A DNA stretch of 64,000 nucleotides from Thereva unica. Its lineage: Eukaryota; Arthropoda; Insecta; Diptera; Therevidae. A program made the translations under genes and the position numbers. The stretch lies in the NCBI GenBank assembly GCA_949987705.1, contig OX465282.1, positions 78,852,070 through 78,916,069 of the forward strand, written 5' to 3'. The notes below the pieces were generated by a model that had not been told where the DNA came from, did no database searches, and was given only the letters and a program-made list of their open reading frames with translations. Position 1 is the stretch's first letter. Each line of letters starts with the position of its first letter. This document shows, piece by piece, positions 42,370 through 53,960 of the stretch.

Positions 42370-44406
42370 CTAATCCTTCAATAAATAAGGCCTCATATTC
42401 GTTGCCGAATAGACTCCTTGAAATGGTCTATTACTATTTTGGTATCCATCAGGATCCTTTACTAAGTACCTATCGTTCCCTAACACCTTACATATTTTGT
42501 ACGGTCCTCTAAACTTGGGAATCAACTTCTTATTCACCCCAATGGTAGTATCTACGTTAACAATAGTAACTAATTCTCCAATTCTATAACTCCGTGGTTT
42601 CTTATGCCTCAAATTATATCTTTTTTGGTTATATTGTTGCAACTTATCATTCTTATCCGCCGCACGCTTCCTAACTTTGCCTAAATTTTCTAATCTATCC
42701 TCGTTATCTTGATCTAACTCCTTAGTCAAATATTCTTTTAGGTGATCAACAACCTTTCCCTTTTGTTCCATTCCAAATAACAACTTGCTAGGGCATTCCC
42801 CAACAGATCTATTTTGAGTATTGTTAATTCCAAATTCTACATTATCTTATACTTGGTCCCATTCTATTTTTTTGCCTTTGTCTACTAATTTAGCCAACAT
42901 AGGTTTGAGTGTCCTATTGACTTTCTCAACTGCACCGTTTGCTTGTGGTGTGGCAGTGGCAACTAATACTTGCTTTACATTACTATCTTTACAAAATTCT
43001 ACAAACTCCTTTGAAGTAAAAGCACTTCCTCTATCCGAAATAATTCTGTCTGGCCTACTGTAAGCCTTAAAATATTGCTGCAATGAATTAATTGCTTCCT
43101 TGCTATTCGTACTCCTCGTAGGATACAATCTGACAAAGCGAGAAAATGCGTCTACAACTACCAAAATAAATTTATATCGTTGCTTTGTTCGTTCTAATGG
43201 ACCGAAATGGTCTATGTGGATGGTGTCGAAAGGTTTATCTCCTTTTGGGATGGAGTGGAGTTCTCCTTCTAATTTCCCGGAATTGGGCTGAAACGTAATA
43301 CACTTCAAACATTTACTTATGTATTTCTTAATTTGTTTTTTGACATTAGGAACCCAATACGTGTTTAAAAATACTTGCAATGTTTTATCAACCCCTAAAT
43401 GTCCCATGTCATCGTGACAAGTCCTAATAACATTTTCTAATAATAATCCTGGAACGTAGAATAATAATCGTTTATCTTGAGACTTCCGATACACTAAACC
43501 GTTTCTTAATTCAAAATCTTTTCTTTCCTCCTTTTCCAATAATTCTCTTATCTTCCCAATGTTATCATCCTGATACTGATGCGCTGCTAATAATTGTTCT
43601 AACGTATTCTCTTGTAGCGTAAAAATGTTTTGAATTCTGCTGAGCACGTCTACATGTTGCATTCTTTTACACTCTCTATGAACAACTTCGTAATCATAAT
43701 TCTGTAATTCCAACGCCCATCTGGCGATTCTTGGATTTATATCTTTCTTGTTCGATGTTAAGGTGAGTGAGTTGCAATCCGTAATTATTTTAATTCGGAT
43801 ACCGAATAAATAAACACGAAACCTTTGCAATGCGTAATTTATGGCTAATGTTTCTAACTCTATGGTACTTTGCCTCGGTTGGCGTAGTGCGTTTGCTAAA
43901 GAAAAATACGGGGTGGAATTTCCCATCTGACTTTTTCTGAAGAAGTATGGCCCCAAAACCCAACGAACTAGCATCGCAATGAAGCGTCTCGTCCTTGGGT
44001 GAATACAATGCTAAAACTGGTTGTTCAACTAATTTTGACTTTAAAATATTAAAACTTTCTAAATGATTTTCGTTAAATTCAAAATATGCCCCTTTTTTTA
44101 ATAAATCATACAAAGGCTTTGCCAACAATGAGAAGTTCTGAATAAATTTTCTAAAATAGGAACACATTCCTATAAAGCTATGTACCTCCTTAATACTCCT
44201 GGGAATCGGGTAATTTGTTATGGCCTCAACATTCCTTTTATCAGGTGTTATTCCCTCGGAGGATACGCCGTATCCTAAGTATGATATGTTTCTGCTAAAA
44301 TTTCTCATACTTCTTCTAAAATTACCAAATTTTCTTCAAATGTTTCAGTCCCGAAAAATATGTCGTCGAAATATATCATAACCTTTTGTTTTTCTAATAA
44401 TTCCCT
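42370..44406 (-). pseudogene. Gypsy-2 RT C-terminus, RNase H and integrase
   Basis: Just left of BEL-B the frame resumes with MIYFDDIFFG (RT active site, about 44355-44385). After frameshifts: YLGYGVSSEGITPDKRNVEAI, RNase H (TLHCDASSLGFGAILLQ; STIELETLAINYAL; ITDCNSLTLT), integrase zinc domain (HDDMGHLGVDKTLQVFLNTYW to CLKCITFQ), and DDE core (IHIDHFGPL, IISDRGSAFTS, ANGAVEKVNRTLKP). A stop at 42847 separates the last integrase domain (42783-42370, GPYKICKVLGNDRYLV). Catalytic motifs are preserved but the frames are broken in at least three places. Confidence 0.88.
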
Positions 44407-44994
44407 TGTTCAATGCAAATCAACAAAAATTATAATTTGCATTGGGAAAAAAAATGAGGAAATACAAACGTGATGGTTAACATTAAATTCAATTATTTTT
44501 ATTTTAATCAGCAAACAAACACAAATCTTTATTTTAATTAGTAATAAACAACAATAAACAACAATGTGAGTGGTTTTATTAACCCGTGTATAAATTGTGT
44601 AAAATAACGTGTATGCAAATTGACATTTGTGTCAATTATGGATATTTTATCTAAGGAACAACAACAACAGAAATGTATTGAATGTAGTGTACTGTTTCAA
44701 CCGTGTATGTATAAACAACGTGCAGGCAATTCTCCGCTACTTACTTGTATCTCAGAGAACACTGCTACGTTGAAGTAAATGAACAAGTGTACGGTCGTTA
44801 GTTGTACTCGACCTTTTATAGGCTGGAGATATTCCAACGCCTACCTTGAAGTAGACGCCAAAATATCTCCTGCCTGCTATTCAAACTACTGTATTGACGT
44901 TTTTTTTGTGTACAGTATATGTTAAGTATTTTATAAATTTAGTATTTTTTTTTTGTAGGTAATTTAGAAGGATAGGATAGGTTGGGATTGAACA
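44407..44994 (-). repeat. BEL-B 3' LTR (588 bp)
   Basis: TGTTCAATGC...GGGATTGAACA as read on the plus strand. The polypurine tract GGGGGGAGAA (minus strand, 45004-44995) borders it. Confidence 0.93.
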
Positions 44995-45028
44995 TTCTCC
45001 CCCCTGTTGAACGATTACGTTCAACATA

Positions 45029-45550
45029 TTATTCCTTTTTGCCGAGTCCTCGCTTGTGATGGTGGTGAAAAACTATCCTACCGTCAGCTTTCACCTGTAG
45101 GCGAACTTGAAATCTGTCAGGTAGGCTGATGGTGGATTCTTTCTTTTTTGTTGCTCGTACCCTTTCGAATTTTATTCTATCGATTACAACTTTCGGTAGA
45201 AATAAATCTTCTCCTTCCCTAGTGATGAACCTTTGGAAGCAGTTGTTTTCCCGCATTTTTAGCTCCGCCAGGGTTTTTGTTGGTCGCAATAGGTGTAGGT
45301 GATGCGTTTCGTTTCCATTGATTATTGCTGGTTTTAGTACGGTTGGAACTGGGATTTCAGGTTTATTCCACGGTATAACTTTAGGGCTAGGACCTGGTTG
45401 TTGTGCCTTTGCTGTTTCGCTGGAGTGGACATCATCAGGGAAATCCAGGCTGAACTCATAATCCAAATCCAGAAATGGAGTCTGTGATGAGTATAAAAAA
45501 CTATCCTCCACAGCTGCCAAGTCTTCCTCCGTGTAATCACAATTTGCCAT
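45029..45550 (-). CDS. BEL-B accessory ORF (173 aa)
   Basis: Lies between pol and the 3' LTR, in the position of env. Acidic N-terminus (YTEEDLAAVEDSF, FLDLDYEFSLDFPDD), Pro-rich middle, then a basic C-terminus SLPDRFQVRLQVKADGRIVF followed by HHHHKR. There is no signal peptide or membrane span. The QVRL core matches the end of the BEL-A accessory protein (HQVRLRLSESGKKIW), so the two are probably homologous. A 3' splice site (TTACAG, ending at 45553) lies two bases before the ATG. The frame is intact although gag and pol of this copy are damaged. Confidence 0.75.
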   Translation of the reverse strand: MANCDYTEEDLAAVEDSFLYSSQTPFLDLDYEFSLDFPDDVHSSETAKAQQPGPSPKVIPWNKPEIPVPTVLKPAIINGNETHHLHLLRPTKTLAELKMRENNCFQRFITREGEDLFLPKVVIDRIKFERVRATKKKESTISLPDRFQVRLQVKADGRIVFHHHHKRGLGKKE

Positions 45551-45552
45551 AG

Positions 45553-45575
45553 CTGTAATGAGGTAATTAATATAT
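45553..45575 (-). promoter_or_regulatory. Splice acceptor before the BEL-B accessory ORF
   Basis: The minus strand reads AATTACCTCATTACAG|CTATGG: a standard acceptor ending two bases before the ORF's ATG at 45550. Confidence 0.6.
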
Positions 45576-45633
45576 AAAAATTAGCAGGACAGAGGATAAA
45601 AGAACATAAAGCATAATGGTATAAGACTACACA

Positions 45634-46972
45634 TTAAATATGACGGCACGAGCTGTTATTGTTCCTTCCTGGTGCTGTTACTTCTTCAGATCTTGTCCGA
45701 TCAATTGGGAGACGGCATAGTTTAGCGATTGGTCGCTGAAAGGTGTTGTCCTTTGTCTTTACTTGTACAACTCTTATAAGACCATCAGGACCAGGAAAAA
45801 CCTTTTCAATCTTGCCAAGAGGCCATTTGGTGGGCGGCATATTTTCGGATTTGAGAAGTACGATGTCGTCAACTTCCATGTTGGGTTGCTCTCTTTGCCA
45901 CTTCGACCTTTGTTGCAATTGGTGCAAGTAATCCTTTGTCCAAATGTTCCAAAAGGATTTTACCAATTGTTGAGTGTGCTTCCATCGTTGAGAAAGAGAC
46001 ATATGTTTAGCATTTTCAGATGGCTCTGGAAGAGCGTTCATAGCTTCACCAATCAAAAAATGGCCTGGAGTCAAAACAAATGTGTCCTCAGAATCATTTT
46101 GCACACAATATAGTGGGCGAGAATTTAGACAGGCCTCTATTTGCGTGAGGACTGTGCTGTATTCCTCAAAAGTGCAGGTTACCTTTTCTATGACTCGTTG
46201 TAAGTGGTGTTTAATTGACTTTACCCCTGCTTCCCACAGGCCTCCAAAATGTGGGGCTGCTGGTGGGTTGAAGTGCCATGTTATGCCCTTAGATGCGACG
46301 AATTTTGCTGCTTCTGGAGTGGCCTCTCTGATCGATTGTTTTATTTCCTTGTCTAGAACCGCTTGGGCTCCTATGAAGTTAGTACCGCAATCTGAATAAA
46401 TATTCCTGCATAGTCCTTGTCTGGCCACAAATCTTTTTAATGCAGCAATGAATGCCGTGGTTGACAGATCGGACACTAATTCTATATGAATCGCCCTTGT
46501 TGCTAGACACACAATAACACAAATATACGCTTTTTGCAGTTTGGCATTACGGATAGTCGATAATTGGACCTGCATAATCAATACCAATGTTAGTAAAGGG
46601 TTTACTCGGGGTGACTCTGGGTGTAGGTAAATTTCCCATTAATTGTGTTGCAGTTTCGCCACGTAACTTTGCGCATGTAAGGCATTTATGTATCCTGCTG
46701 GTAATACATCTTCTGGCATCCAGGATCCAATATTTTTGCCGACTTGTGTTTAATACCAATGATGTTCCTCCATGTAGAGTATCTAGGTGTATTTTGTCTA
46801 TTATTAAATGGGTTACTGGATGATCATGGGGCAGAATAATGGGATGTTTTTTATTATATGTCATTATGGCATTGTTGAGCCTTCCGCTTACTCGTAATAG
46901 TCCATTGGTGTCAAGGAAGGGCGTTAATTTCAGAAGGCGACTGTTGCGGGCCACTGTACCAAGTTTGAGCAT
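45634..46972 (-). pseudogene. BEL-B integrase
   Basis: Zinc domain (HDHPVTHLIIDKIHLDTLHGG (part) to CLTCAKLRG) and TNIGIDYAGP (first Asp) in the 46972-46547 frame. A frameshift near 46555 follows, then YICVIVCLATRAIHIELVSD, NIYSDCGTNFIGA (second Asp, about 46390) and HFGGLWEAGVKSIKHHLQ (Glu, about 46240), ending with the BEL-typical WPLGKIEKVFPGPDGLIRVV. Catalytic residues remain; the frame is broken. Confidence 0.9.
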
Positions 46973-49077
46973 GGTGTTGTGTTCATTTGGGAAACTGGTT
47001 AATTGGACGAGTCGTAAAATTGTTATTTCTTTAAATAGTTTAGACGCTTGTTTCTAGGGTGCTTGCAATTATATGTATTTGAATCTTTGTATAATGGCGA
47101 TGATACGTGTGAGTCGAGTAATAGACGAGTACTGTAGTAAAATGTTATCTTCCAGATGAGTTAAAAAACAGGTCACAGCAGGTCCCTTTGCTTCCAATTC
47201 AGTTTGCTCTGTAATAGCTCTGTGTTTGGGCCAGTGGGTTTCCTTACTTGTTAACCAATTTGGACCATGCCACCATAAATTGTTGTTTATAAATGCTGAT
47301 GCAGATAAACCTCACCTCTGGAAGCTAATTCAGCGGGATTATCCTTGGAAGAAATATGTTGCCATTGATCATAGCCAATAACCTCTTGAACCTCTACTAC
47401 TCGGTTAGCGACATATGTTTTCCTTCTGGAGGGGTGTTCCTTCACCCATTGAAGGGTTATTGTCGAATCCGTCCAAGCAAATGTTGGAATATCGGGCAAC
47501 TGCATATCCTCCCTGGTACGTTTTATCAAACGAGCTAAAATCGCGGCGCCATTTAATTCCAAACGTGGGATTGTGGTAGGCTTTGTAGGAGACACCTTTG
47601 TTTTAGACGTGAGCAATATTGAAGTAATTTCTCCATTCTCCTTTTCAACTCTCAGGTATAAGACTGCTGCATATGCTCTTGAGGAGGCGTCACAGAATCC
47701 ATGTAATTGTTTGTGGGAATCGATTGAATAATGAATCCATCGTGGAATCCGCAGTAATTCCAAAGTTTGCAGCTCGCGCTTGAAGGTATGCCACTGGATT
47801 TCTATTTGTTTGGATACCTGCTGATCCCAAACGCAACCAGTGATCCACAATGTTTGTATCATAATCTTTGCTGTTATTATGATTGGCGACAGCCACCCAA
47901 GAGGGTCGTATAAAGACGCGATGTCTGATAATATGTTACGTTTAGTTGTATTAGTGTGCTTACGTAACGGTGTAACACTGAAAGTGAAATGAACCGAAGC
48001 AGGATGCCAACGTATGCCGAGAGTCTTTACAGATATATCTGTATCAAAAGTTAATGTGGGCTTCAACTCACGTTGCTCTGGGGGTAAATGTTCCAACAAT
48101 GATGGTTCATTACTTGCCCATTTTCGCAGATTGAAGCCGCCTGAATTTGTTATTTGGATTAGTTCCTGTTGCAAGAGTTTAGCATCCTTAATAGTGTCAG
48201 CTCCGGTTAATACATCATTAACATAAAAGTTATGATATATAGCTTGGGATGCTAGTGGCCAGGTTTCTTTTTCGTCAGCTGCTAACTGTTGCAATGTGCG
48301 AATGGCTAAGAAAGGTGCACAGGCCGTGCCGAAGGTTACCGTCTGCAACTGATAGTCCTGCGGGAGCTGTGTGTGCTGATTCCGCCAAATTATGCGTTGG
48401 AATGGTTGATGTTTTGGATGGACCTCTATCATCCGATACATTTTTTCTATATCGGCATTCATTGCGACTTTGTACTTCCTCCAATTGAGTAGAGTTGCGC
48501 AGAGCGTAGGTTGGATGGTAGGACCTATTAAAAGTTGTTCATTAAGGGACTTTCCGTTCGTTGTTTTGGCAGATGCATCAAAGACTACGCGTAGCTTAGT
48601 GGTACTGCTGTCTTTGAACACTGCGTGGTGTGGTATGTAGTATTGTTTCTCCTCCTTGCTAGGTGGGTTGACTGCTTTCATATGGCCAAGTGTAATGTAT
48701 TCATCGAGACATTTTTTATAGTCATCTTCGAGCTGTGGTCTTTTAATAAATTGTCGTTCTAAGGCCTTAAATCTAGTGAGAGCTTGTGATCTGGATTCTC
48801 CCAATGCAGGCATGCGGTTGTTGGTAAATGGAAGTTCAACCTGATATTTTCCATTCGGTTTGCGTACGTATGTGCTGTTATAGATTTGTTGACATAGTTG
48901 ATCTTCGTTGCTTAGAATTGGTTTAGTTGCTATTTCTTCCATCTCCCAGAAACGTCTCAGTTCTTCGTTGAGATTAATATCGTTGGTTTGGATGGTAAAT
49001 GCGGATACTTGATTTGTAGGGGTTGCTTTTGTTGATCCCATGATGATCCAACCAAATATTGTATTGATAGCTGTCAA
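46973..49077 (-). pseudogene. BEL-B reverse transcriptase and RNase H
   Basis: The 49077-47287 frame starts after the insert with TAINTIFGWIIMGS, then LRVVFDASAKTTNGKSLNEQ, NADIEKMYRMI, QTVTFGTACAPFLAIRTL and FYVNDVLTGAD. The RT active site is YVND, where BEL-A has YVDD, so one catalytic Asp is lost. RNase H follows (GFCDASSRAYAAVLYL, IPRLELNGAAIL, WTDSTITLQW). A frameshift near 47305 and two stops near 47050 break the join to integrase. Confidence 0.9.
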
Positions 49078-49105
49078 ACGTGTGTTGGGACTGTTATATA
49101 TCTTT

Positions 49106-50532
49106 TTTTTTTGGGAGTTTTTATATATATATTATTTATATTATGTTTGACTGTTTTAGTTTATTTAACTTAATTATTTTATTTAGTTGTTATATATAAC
49201 TTTTGCCACTTGTTAAATATCCCGTTTTTTGTGAATAATGATATTCTAAGAGAGGGCCAAGGAAGCTCACATCACAACTTAATCGAGAACAACACCTTAA
49301 TCCAATTTTGAGGCTTTTTGTTTTGTTGTTTATTTATATCTCTTTCATTTAAAAAAAAAATTATGAAAATCAAGCGAAATTTGAATATTTACAGGTATCG
49401 CCCCCCTTAAAGAGCACCCTTCATCATTTGTTTTTTGTTTATATATTGATCCACACTTCTCTCTCATGTATTTTTAATGTTTAACTGATTTTAATAAAAC
49501 AATCCACTTAAATTTTAACTTAAATTTTAACTGATTTTAATAAAGCAATCCACTTAAATTTTAACTGATTTTTATAAAGCAATCCACACTAGGTATTTTT
49601 AAATCTTACTGATTTTAATAAAGCAATCCACGCTAGGATTACAACTTATAAAACATTATATAACTTCGTGGTATTCTTAAATTTCAATTGATTTTAATAA
49701 AGCAATCCACTTAAATTTTAACTTAAATTTTAACTGATTTTAATAAAGCAATCCACTTAAATTTTAACTGATTTTAATAAAGCAATCCACACTAAGATTA
49801 CAAATTTAACGCCGCGCCGCCGAGAACCGAGAATTTTACTATATAAAAAGAATACACCCGCCGGCGATCGTAGTTTTAACAACACTCAACTCAATTAAAT
49901 TTTCACCCGCCAATGGTGGCATGGAAAATTGTCCACCGGCTGGGAAAAACGTTACCTTGAACTTTTTCCCACCGGCGCAACTTGCTTATCGCGCGCTTCT
50001 CACGCGGCGCATTGCAAGTTGCGCTTAATTATTGTTGGGTGGGTCAAATTACTTTCAAGAAAGTCAAAGTCAAGATCACTGTTTGCCAGAAAAGCTTGGG
50101 AAGGGTGCAAAGGTAATTGCGCACCTTGCAAATCTCACAAAATGCGCGCGGATCAGGTTACGTCTGGAAATGTTACATTTGTTGAAGTGGATTTTTGTAC
50201 GTTGAAGATTTGTCCGCTAAGGAATTTTGTACATTTGAAAATGGAAATTAGATAATTATTTTCCGTTTAGGATTTGTTGTTCACAGGGAACTCATATTGC
50301 ATCAAATTCATTGCGAATTTGATGTAAAAAGCTCCCTGTATGAAGGGATATGAGAATTTGCCTAAGGATCTCGCTTCTCATTGAGACCCTTAGAAATTCT
50401 ATATGTAACAGGACCATGACGGATACCGTTCCGTATAATTTGTGCATATTGTGCACGTGACAAATGACATGACGGACTAGTAGTACAAAGGGTGACTCCT
50501 GAGCTTAGCACTACCACATAAAAAAAAAAAAA
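49106..50532 (+). mobile_element. 1.4-kb non-coding retroelement insert with LINE-1 tail
   Basis: It interrupts BEL-B between the protease region and the RT. Plus-strand polarity: it ends with 62 bases matching the LINE-1 3' tail (50458-50519, two mismatches) and an A-run (50520-50532). No coding frame. Upstream parts are unrelated to LINE-1: a short tandem repeat (49488-49795), a TATA-like CTATATAAAAAG (49838-49849) and a hairpin (about 50285-50340). Flanking TATA/ATATA could be the target duplication. It looks like a non-autonomous element using the LINE-1 family machinery; alternatively it is two successive insertions. Confidence 0.7.
49488..49795. repeat. Tandem repeat with core AATAAAGCAATCCAC
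   Basis: About seven copies of AATAAAGCAATCCAC, separated by AAATTTTAACTGATTTT-type sequence with variable spacing of 34-76 bp, inside the non-coding insert. Confidence 0.88.
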
Positions 50533-50539
50533 TATAGTT

Positions 50540-52292
50540 GTACTCCTAGTAAAGCATCAATGTCGCCTGGTTGCCAAAAAGTTGGATCTGCTAGAGGTAG
50601 TTTCTTGAAATGCTCCCGTTCATCGTTATGTAATGGCTTAATTGGGAAGGGATCTGTAATCCTGTCAAGTAATAAGAAGTCATCAGTAACTGTGGTCTTC
50701 TTGGAAGTGCGTGGTTGCAGTGTCAGCGTGACTTGTTTGTGTGCTGTTCCTGCAAGACTCTTGTTTATTCCTGTAATTGAGACTGCTGCATTGTTGACCT
50801 CGGCACCTAGTCGTTTACATGCAGCATATGTAATGAATGATGACTCGGACCCGCTGTCGACGAGCCATCGCAGTGTTTGTTGTTTTCCATGTTTAGTGTA
50901 AGCAACTACCAACGCCGTTGATAGTAGTGCTTGCCTATTTTTTATGGCGAGAAAGTTTTTGACGGAGTTTGTACCTTCAGCACCGTCGACTGAGAATGGT
51001 TCTGTTATAGTAGGTGAATGGTTTGGGATGTTATCTCCTACTTGCGTGGATGCTTTATTGGATGCAGATGCTCCGGCTCTTTCCTCCTTGAAGTCTGCAT
51101 GTAACGACGAGTGGTGTTTTCCATTGCATTTACGACACCTGTATTTGCTGCAGCATTCGGTGGCTATGTGATGGCTTGAGAGGCAATTCAAACATCTTCC
51201 AGTGGATTGGATTAGCTTCCGCTTGGCTGCAACATTCATTGCTTGGTATTTTGTGCATGTAGCAATGAAGTGATGAGCATGACAAGCTGGACAAGAATTT
51301 TGATTCCTTGAATGATGCGTATATGTACTCCGAGTTGATGCAATCGAGTTCGGTTGCGCTACAGGTTTGGTGACAAGCACGTCGGAGATAGATTCCAATA
51401 TCCTTAATCGGGTATTCAAAAAAGTCTGAAACTGTGCAAAGCTAGGTAAGGTTTGATTTGCTCCTTGTTCTTCCTCCCATAATTTTAGTGTTATGAAAGG
51501 CAACTTCTGCACAATTAAATAAATTAGAATGGCATCCCACGAGCTCGTGTCAACATCCAAACCTTTCAGTTGCTGAAGACATTCCGAAGTTGTATTAATC
51601 AACGCCTTCATCCCGTTTGCTGTCTCCGTTGTTAATTTGGAAGTGCTCAAAAACGTCTTTAATTGGTGATTGACTAAAATGCGTTTATTTTCATAACGCT
51701 CCTTTAATTTTGCCCAAGCAGGTGCGTAATCCTCGTTCGTAGTTGGTACGTGTCTTAGCAGAGCTTCTGCTTCACCAACTAAACACTCCTTTAAGTAATG
51801 TAGTTTTTGCACAGGATATAACTTGGAGTTATCATGAACCAATGACACAAAGACATCATGGAATGACCGCCATCGGTCGTAATCTCCATTATACTTTGGT
51901 AGACTTATTCGGGGTAACTGTATGTCATGCTGTGCTATAGTTGCTGTTGTAGTTGAAACGTTTGAAGGGGTAGGTAATGGCAATACCTGCTGTTTCTCTA
52001 AACCATCCATGAGATCTCCCAGATAATCAATGTATTTGGCTTCTACCTCTCCATATTTATCCAATTCAAAATATTCTTTAGACTCTTCCGTGGATTGTAG
52101 AGCTGCTGCAGCATCTAATGTGAGGTCATTTTTTTGGAACTCCTCCCAAATTGCATTTAACCCAGCGATCCTAGATTTATAGAATCCTAAATGCCTTTTT
52201 GCTATGGCTGTCTTTTTGGCATTCTCAATGTATTTGTATAACCGCTTACTTAATCGCTCTTGTGTGCGGCATAATTCTGCTACTGACTGCAT
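50540..52292 (-). pseudogene. BEL-B gag and protease, 3' end cut by insertion
   Basis: Starts at ATG 52292. Gag with ISLPKYNGDYDRWRSFHDVF and zinc knuckles CPACHAHHFIATC, CLNCLSSHHIATEC and CRKCNGKHHSSLH; protease RWLVDSGSESSFIT (about 50860-50900). It parallels BEL-A throughout. The frame runs into the A-tail of the nested insert at LLGVQLY, so pol is separated. Confidence 0.9.
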
Positions 52293-52386
52293 TATTAGAC
52301 GATATGCAAGCTATTTGTTCCCAAAAATAGAATAAATAACAAATTTTTAATGTGCCACCACGTATTTCCTGGATGGAACCACCAAA

Positions 52387-52970
52387 TGTTCAATGCAAAT
52401 CAACAAAAATGATAATTTGCATTGGGAAAAAAAATGAGGAAATACAAACGTGATGGTTAACATTAAATTCAATTATTTTTATTTTAATCAGCAAACAAAC
52501 ACAAATTTTTCTTTTAATTAGTAATAAACAACAATAAACAACAATGTGAGTGGTTTTATTAACCCGTGTAAAAATTGTGTAAAATAACGTGTATGCAAAT
52601 TGACATTTGTGTCAATTATGGATATTTTATCTAAGGAACAACAACAACAGAAATGTATTGAATGTAGTGTACTGTTTCAACCGTGTATGTATAAACAACG
52701 TGCAGGCAATTCTCCGCTACTTACTTGTATCTCAGAGAACACTGCTACGTTGAAGTAAATGAACGAGTGTACGGTCGTTAGTTGTACTCGACCTTTTATA
52801 GGCTGGAGATATTCCAACGCCTACCTTGAAGTAGACGCCAAAATATCTCCTGCCTGCTATTCAAACTACTGCATTGACGTTTTTTGTGTGTACAGTATAT
52901 GTTAAGTATTTTATTTTAGTATTTTTTTTTGTAGGTAATTTAGAAGGATAGGATAGGTTGGGATTGAACA
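52387..52970 (-). repeat. BEL-B 5' LTR (584 bp)
   Basis: Direct copy of 44407-44994. The adjoining minus-strand TTTGGTGGTTCCATCC (52386 leftward) is the likely primer-binding site. Confidence 0.93.
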
Positions 52971-52975
52971 TCCCT

Positions 52976-53400
52976 AAATGTTTGGGTTATGTACCTCTGG
53001 AACACAAATGGCATCCTCAAATATTCGTATTGTCCAAAAGGGGTGGCAAAGGATGTATACTTAATCGAGTCCTTTTCAATCTCAACGTTATGAAATGCGC
53101 TTTTCAAATCCAAACTTGTAAAATACTTTTTCCCATTTAATAACTGTAAGTGGTCTTCTATAATTGGTTTGGGGAAATGTTCTCTCACCGTTAATTTATG
53201 TAGTTGCCTATAATCTATGCACATCCTAAAATCTCCTGTCTTTTTTTTAACTAATACTATAGGGCTACAAAATGGAGAATTACTCGGGCGAATAATCTTT
53301 TTTTCTAATAATTCATTAACTATTTCCTGCAATACTTCTCTTTCTGCATACGAAATCCTCCGTGGTCTAAAAGCAAATGGTTCCTTTCTTTAAACAAATT
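52976..53400 (-). pseudogene. Gypsy-2 reverse transcriptase, N-terminal half
   Basis: EKKIIRPSNSPFCSPIVLVKKK, FRMCIDYRQLHKLTV, YFTSLDLKSAFHNVEI (first catalytic Asp) and FGQYEYLRMPF. The coding sequence is cut after ITQTFR at 52975 by BEL-B; the remainder, starting with the YFDD active-site region, lies at about 44400. Confidence 0.9.
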
Positions 53401-53444
53401 CTAAGCTGAAAATTGTTGGAATTGGTCTCACAATTTTTAAAAGA

Positions 53445-53960
53445 CTACTCATAATTCTCAAAAAGTTTCTTTATTAAATCTTCATCCTGCTTAGTTCTAA
53501 CATAATAATTAAGTTTCTCTAGTGTATTTGACTCATTAATGTTACCAATTAGTAAATCAAAAATGTCTGCATTACGTTTCCCTACCGTTAGTTTCTTATC
53601 TCTAATGATTATTTGTATTTGTGAATTATTCGTAAAGTCCCTACCTAACAACAAGCATACGCCATTGGAAAGCGTAGTATCTGAGACTACATAAAATCGT
53701 TGGTTGAGACGAGCTTCGTTGACTTCTATCAGTTGATCCATTACTCCTTTAACATCTACTGGGGATGAATTTAGTCCAAAAAAATTAATGTTACCTCGAT
53801 TTGGTCCTAATATTAACTGTTCTTCTCGTGCAGTACTAATTTTAATCAGCGACACTGGAGATCCTGAGTCCACAATGCCTTCCAGTTGGCATTCACGCGC
53901 CTCGCCTACAAATTTTACCCAAACTGGATAGTCCGGATTTAACGCCCTAATCTCCGTGTT
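53445..53960 (-). pseudogene. Gypsy-2 protease region
   Basis: Aspartic protease of the retropepsin type: IVDSGSPVSLIKIS at about 53850-53880 carries the catalytic Asp. The frame continues from the zinc knuckle and ends at 53445 (KKLFENYE), followed by a broken link to the RT. It would process the Gag-Pol polyprotein. Confidence 0.8.

Larger units (their letters stand above)
44407..52970 (-). mobile_element. BEL-B: BEL/Pao element inserted in Gypsy-2 RT
   Basis: LTRs at 44407-44994 and 52387-52970 (TGTTC...GAACA ends, about seven substitutions plus short indels, roughly 1.2% by eye). Target duplication TCCCT (44402-44406 and 52971-52975). Without it, Gypsy-2 RT reads through in phase across the join. 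It contains gag, pol in pieces and an accessory ORF, all on the minus strand, and is itself interrupted at about 49106-50532. Confidence 0.95.
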
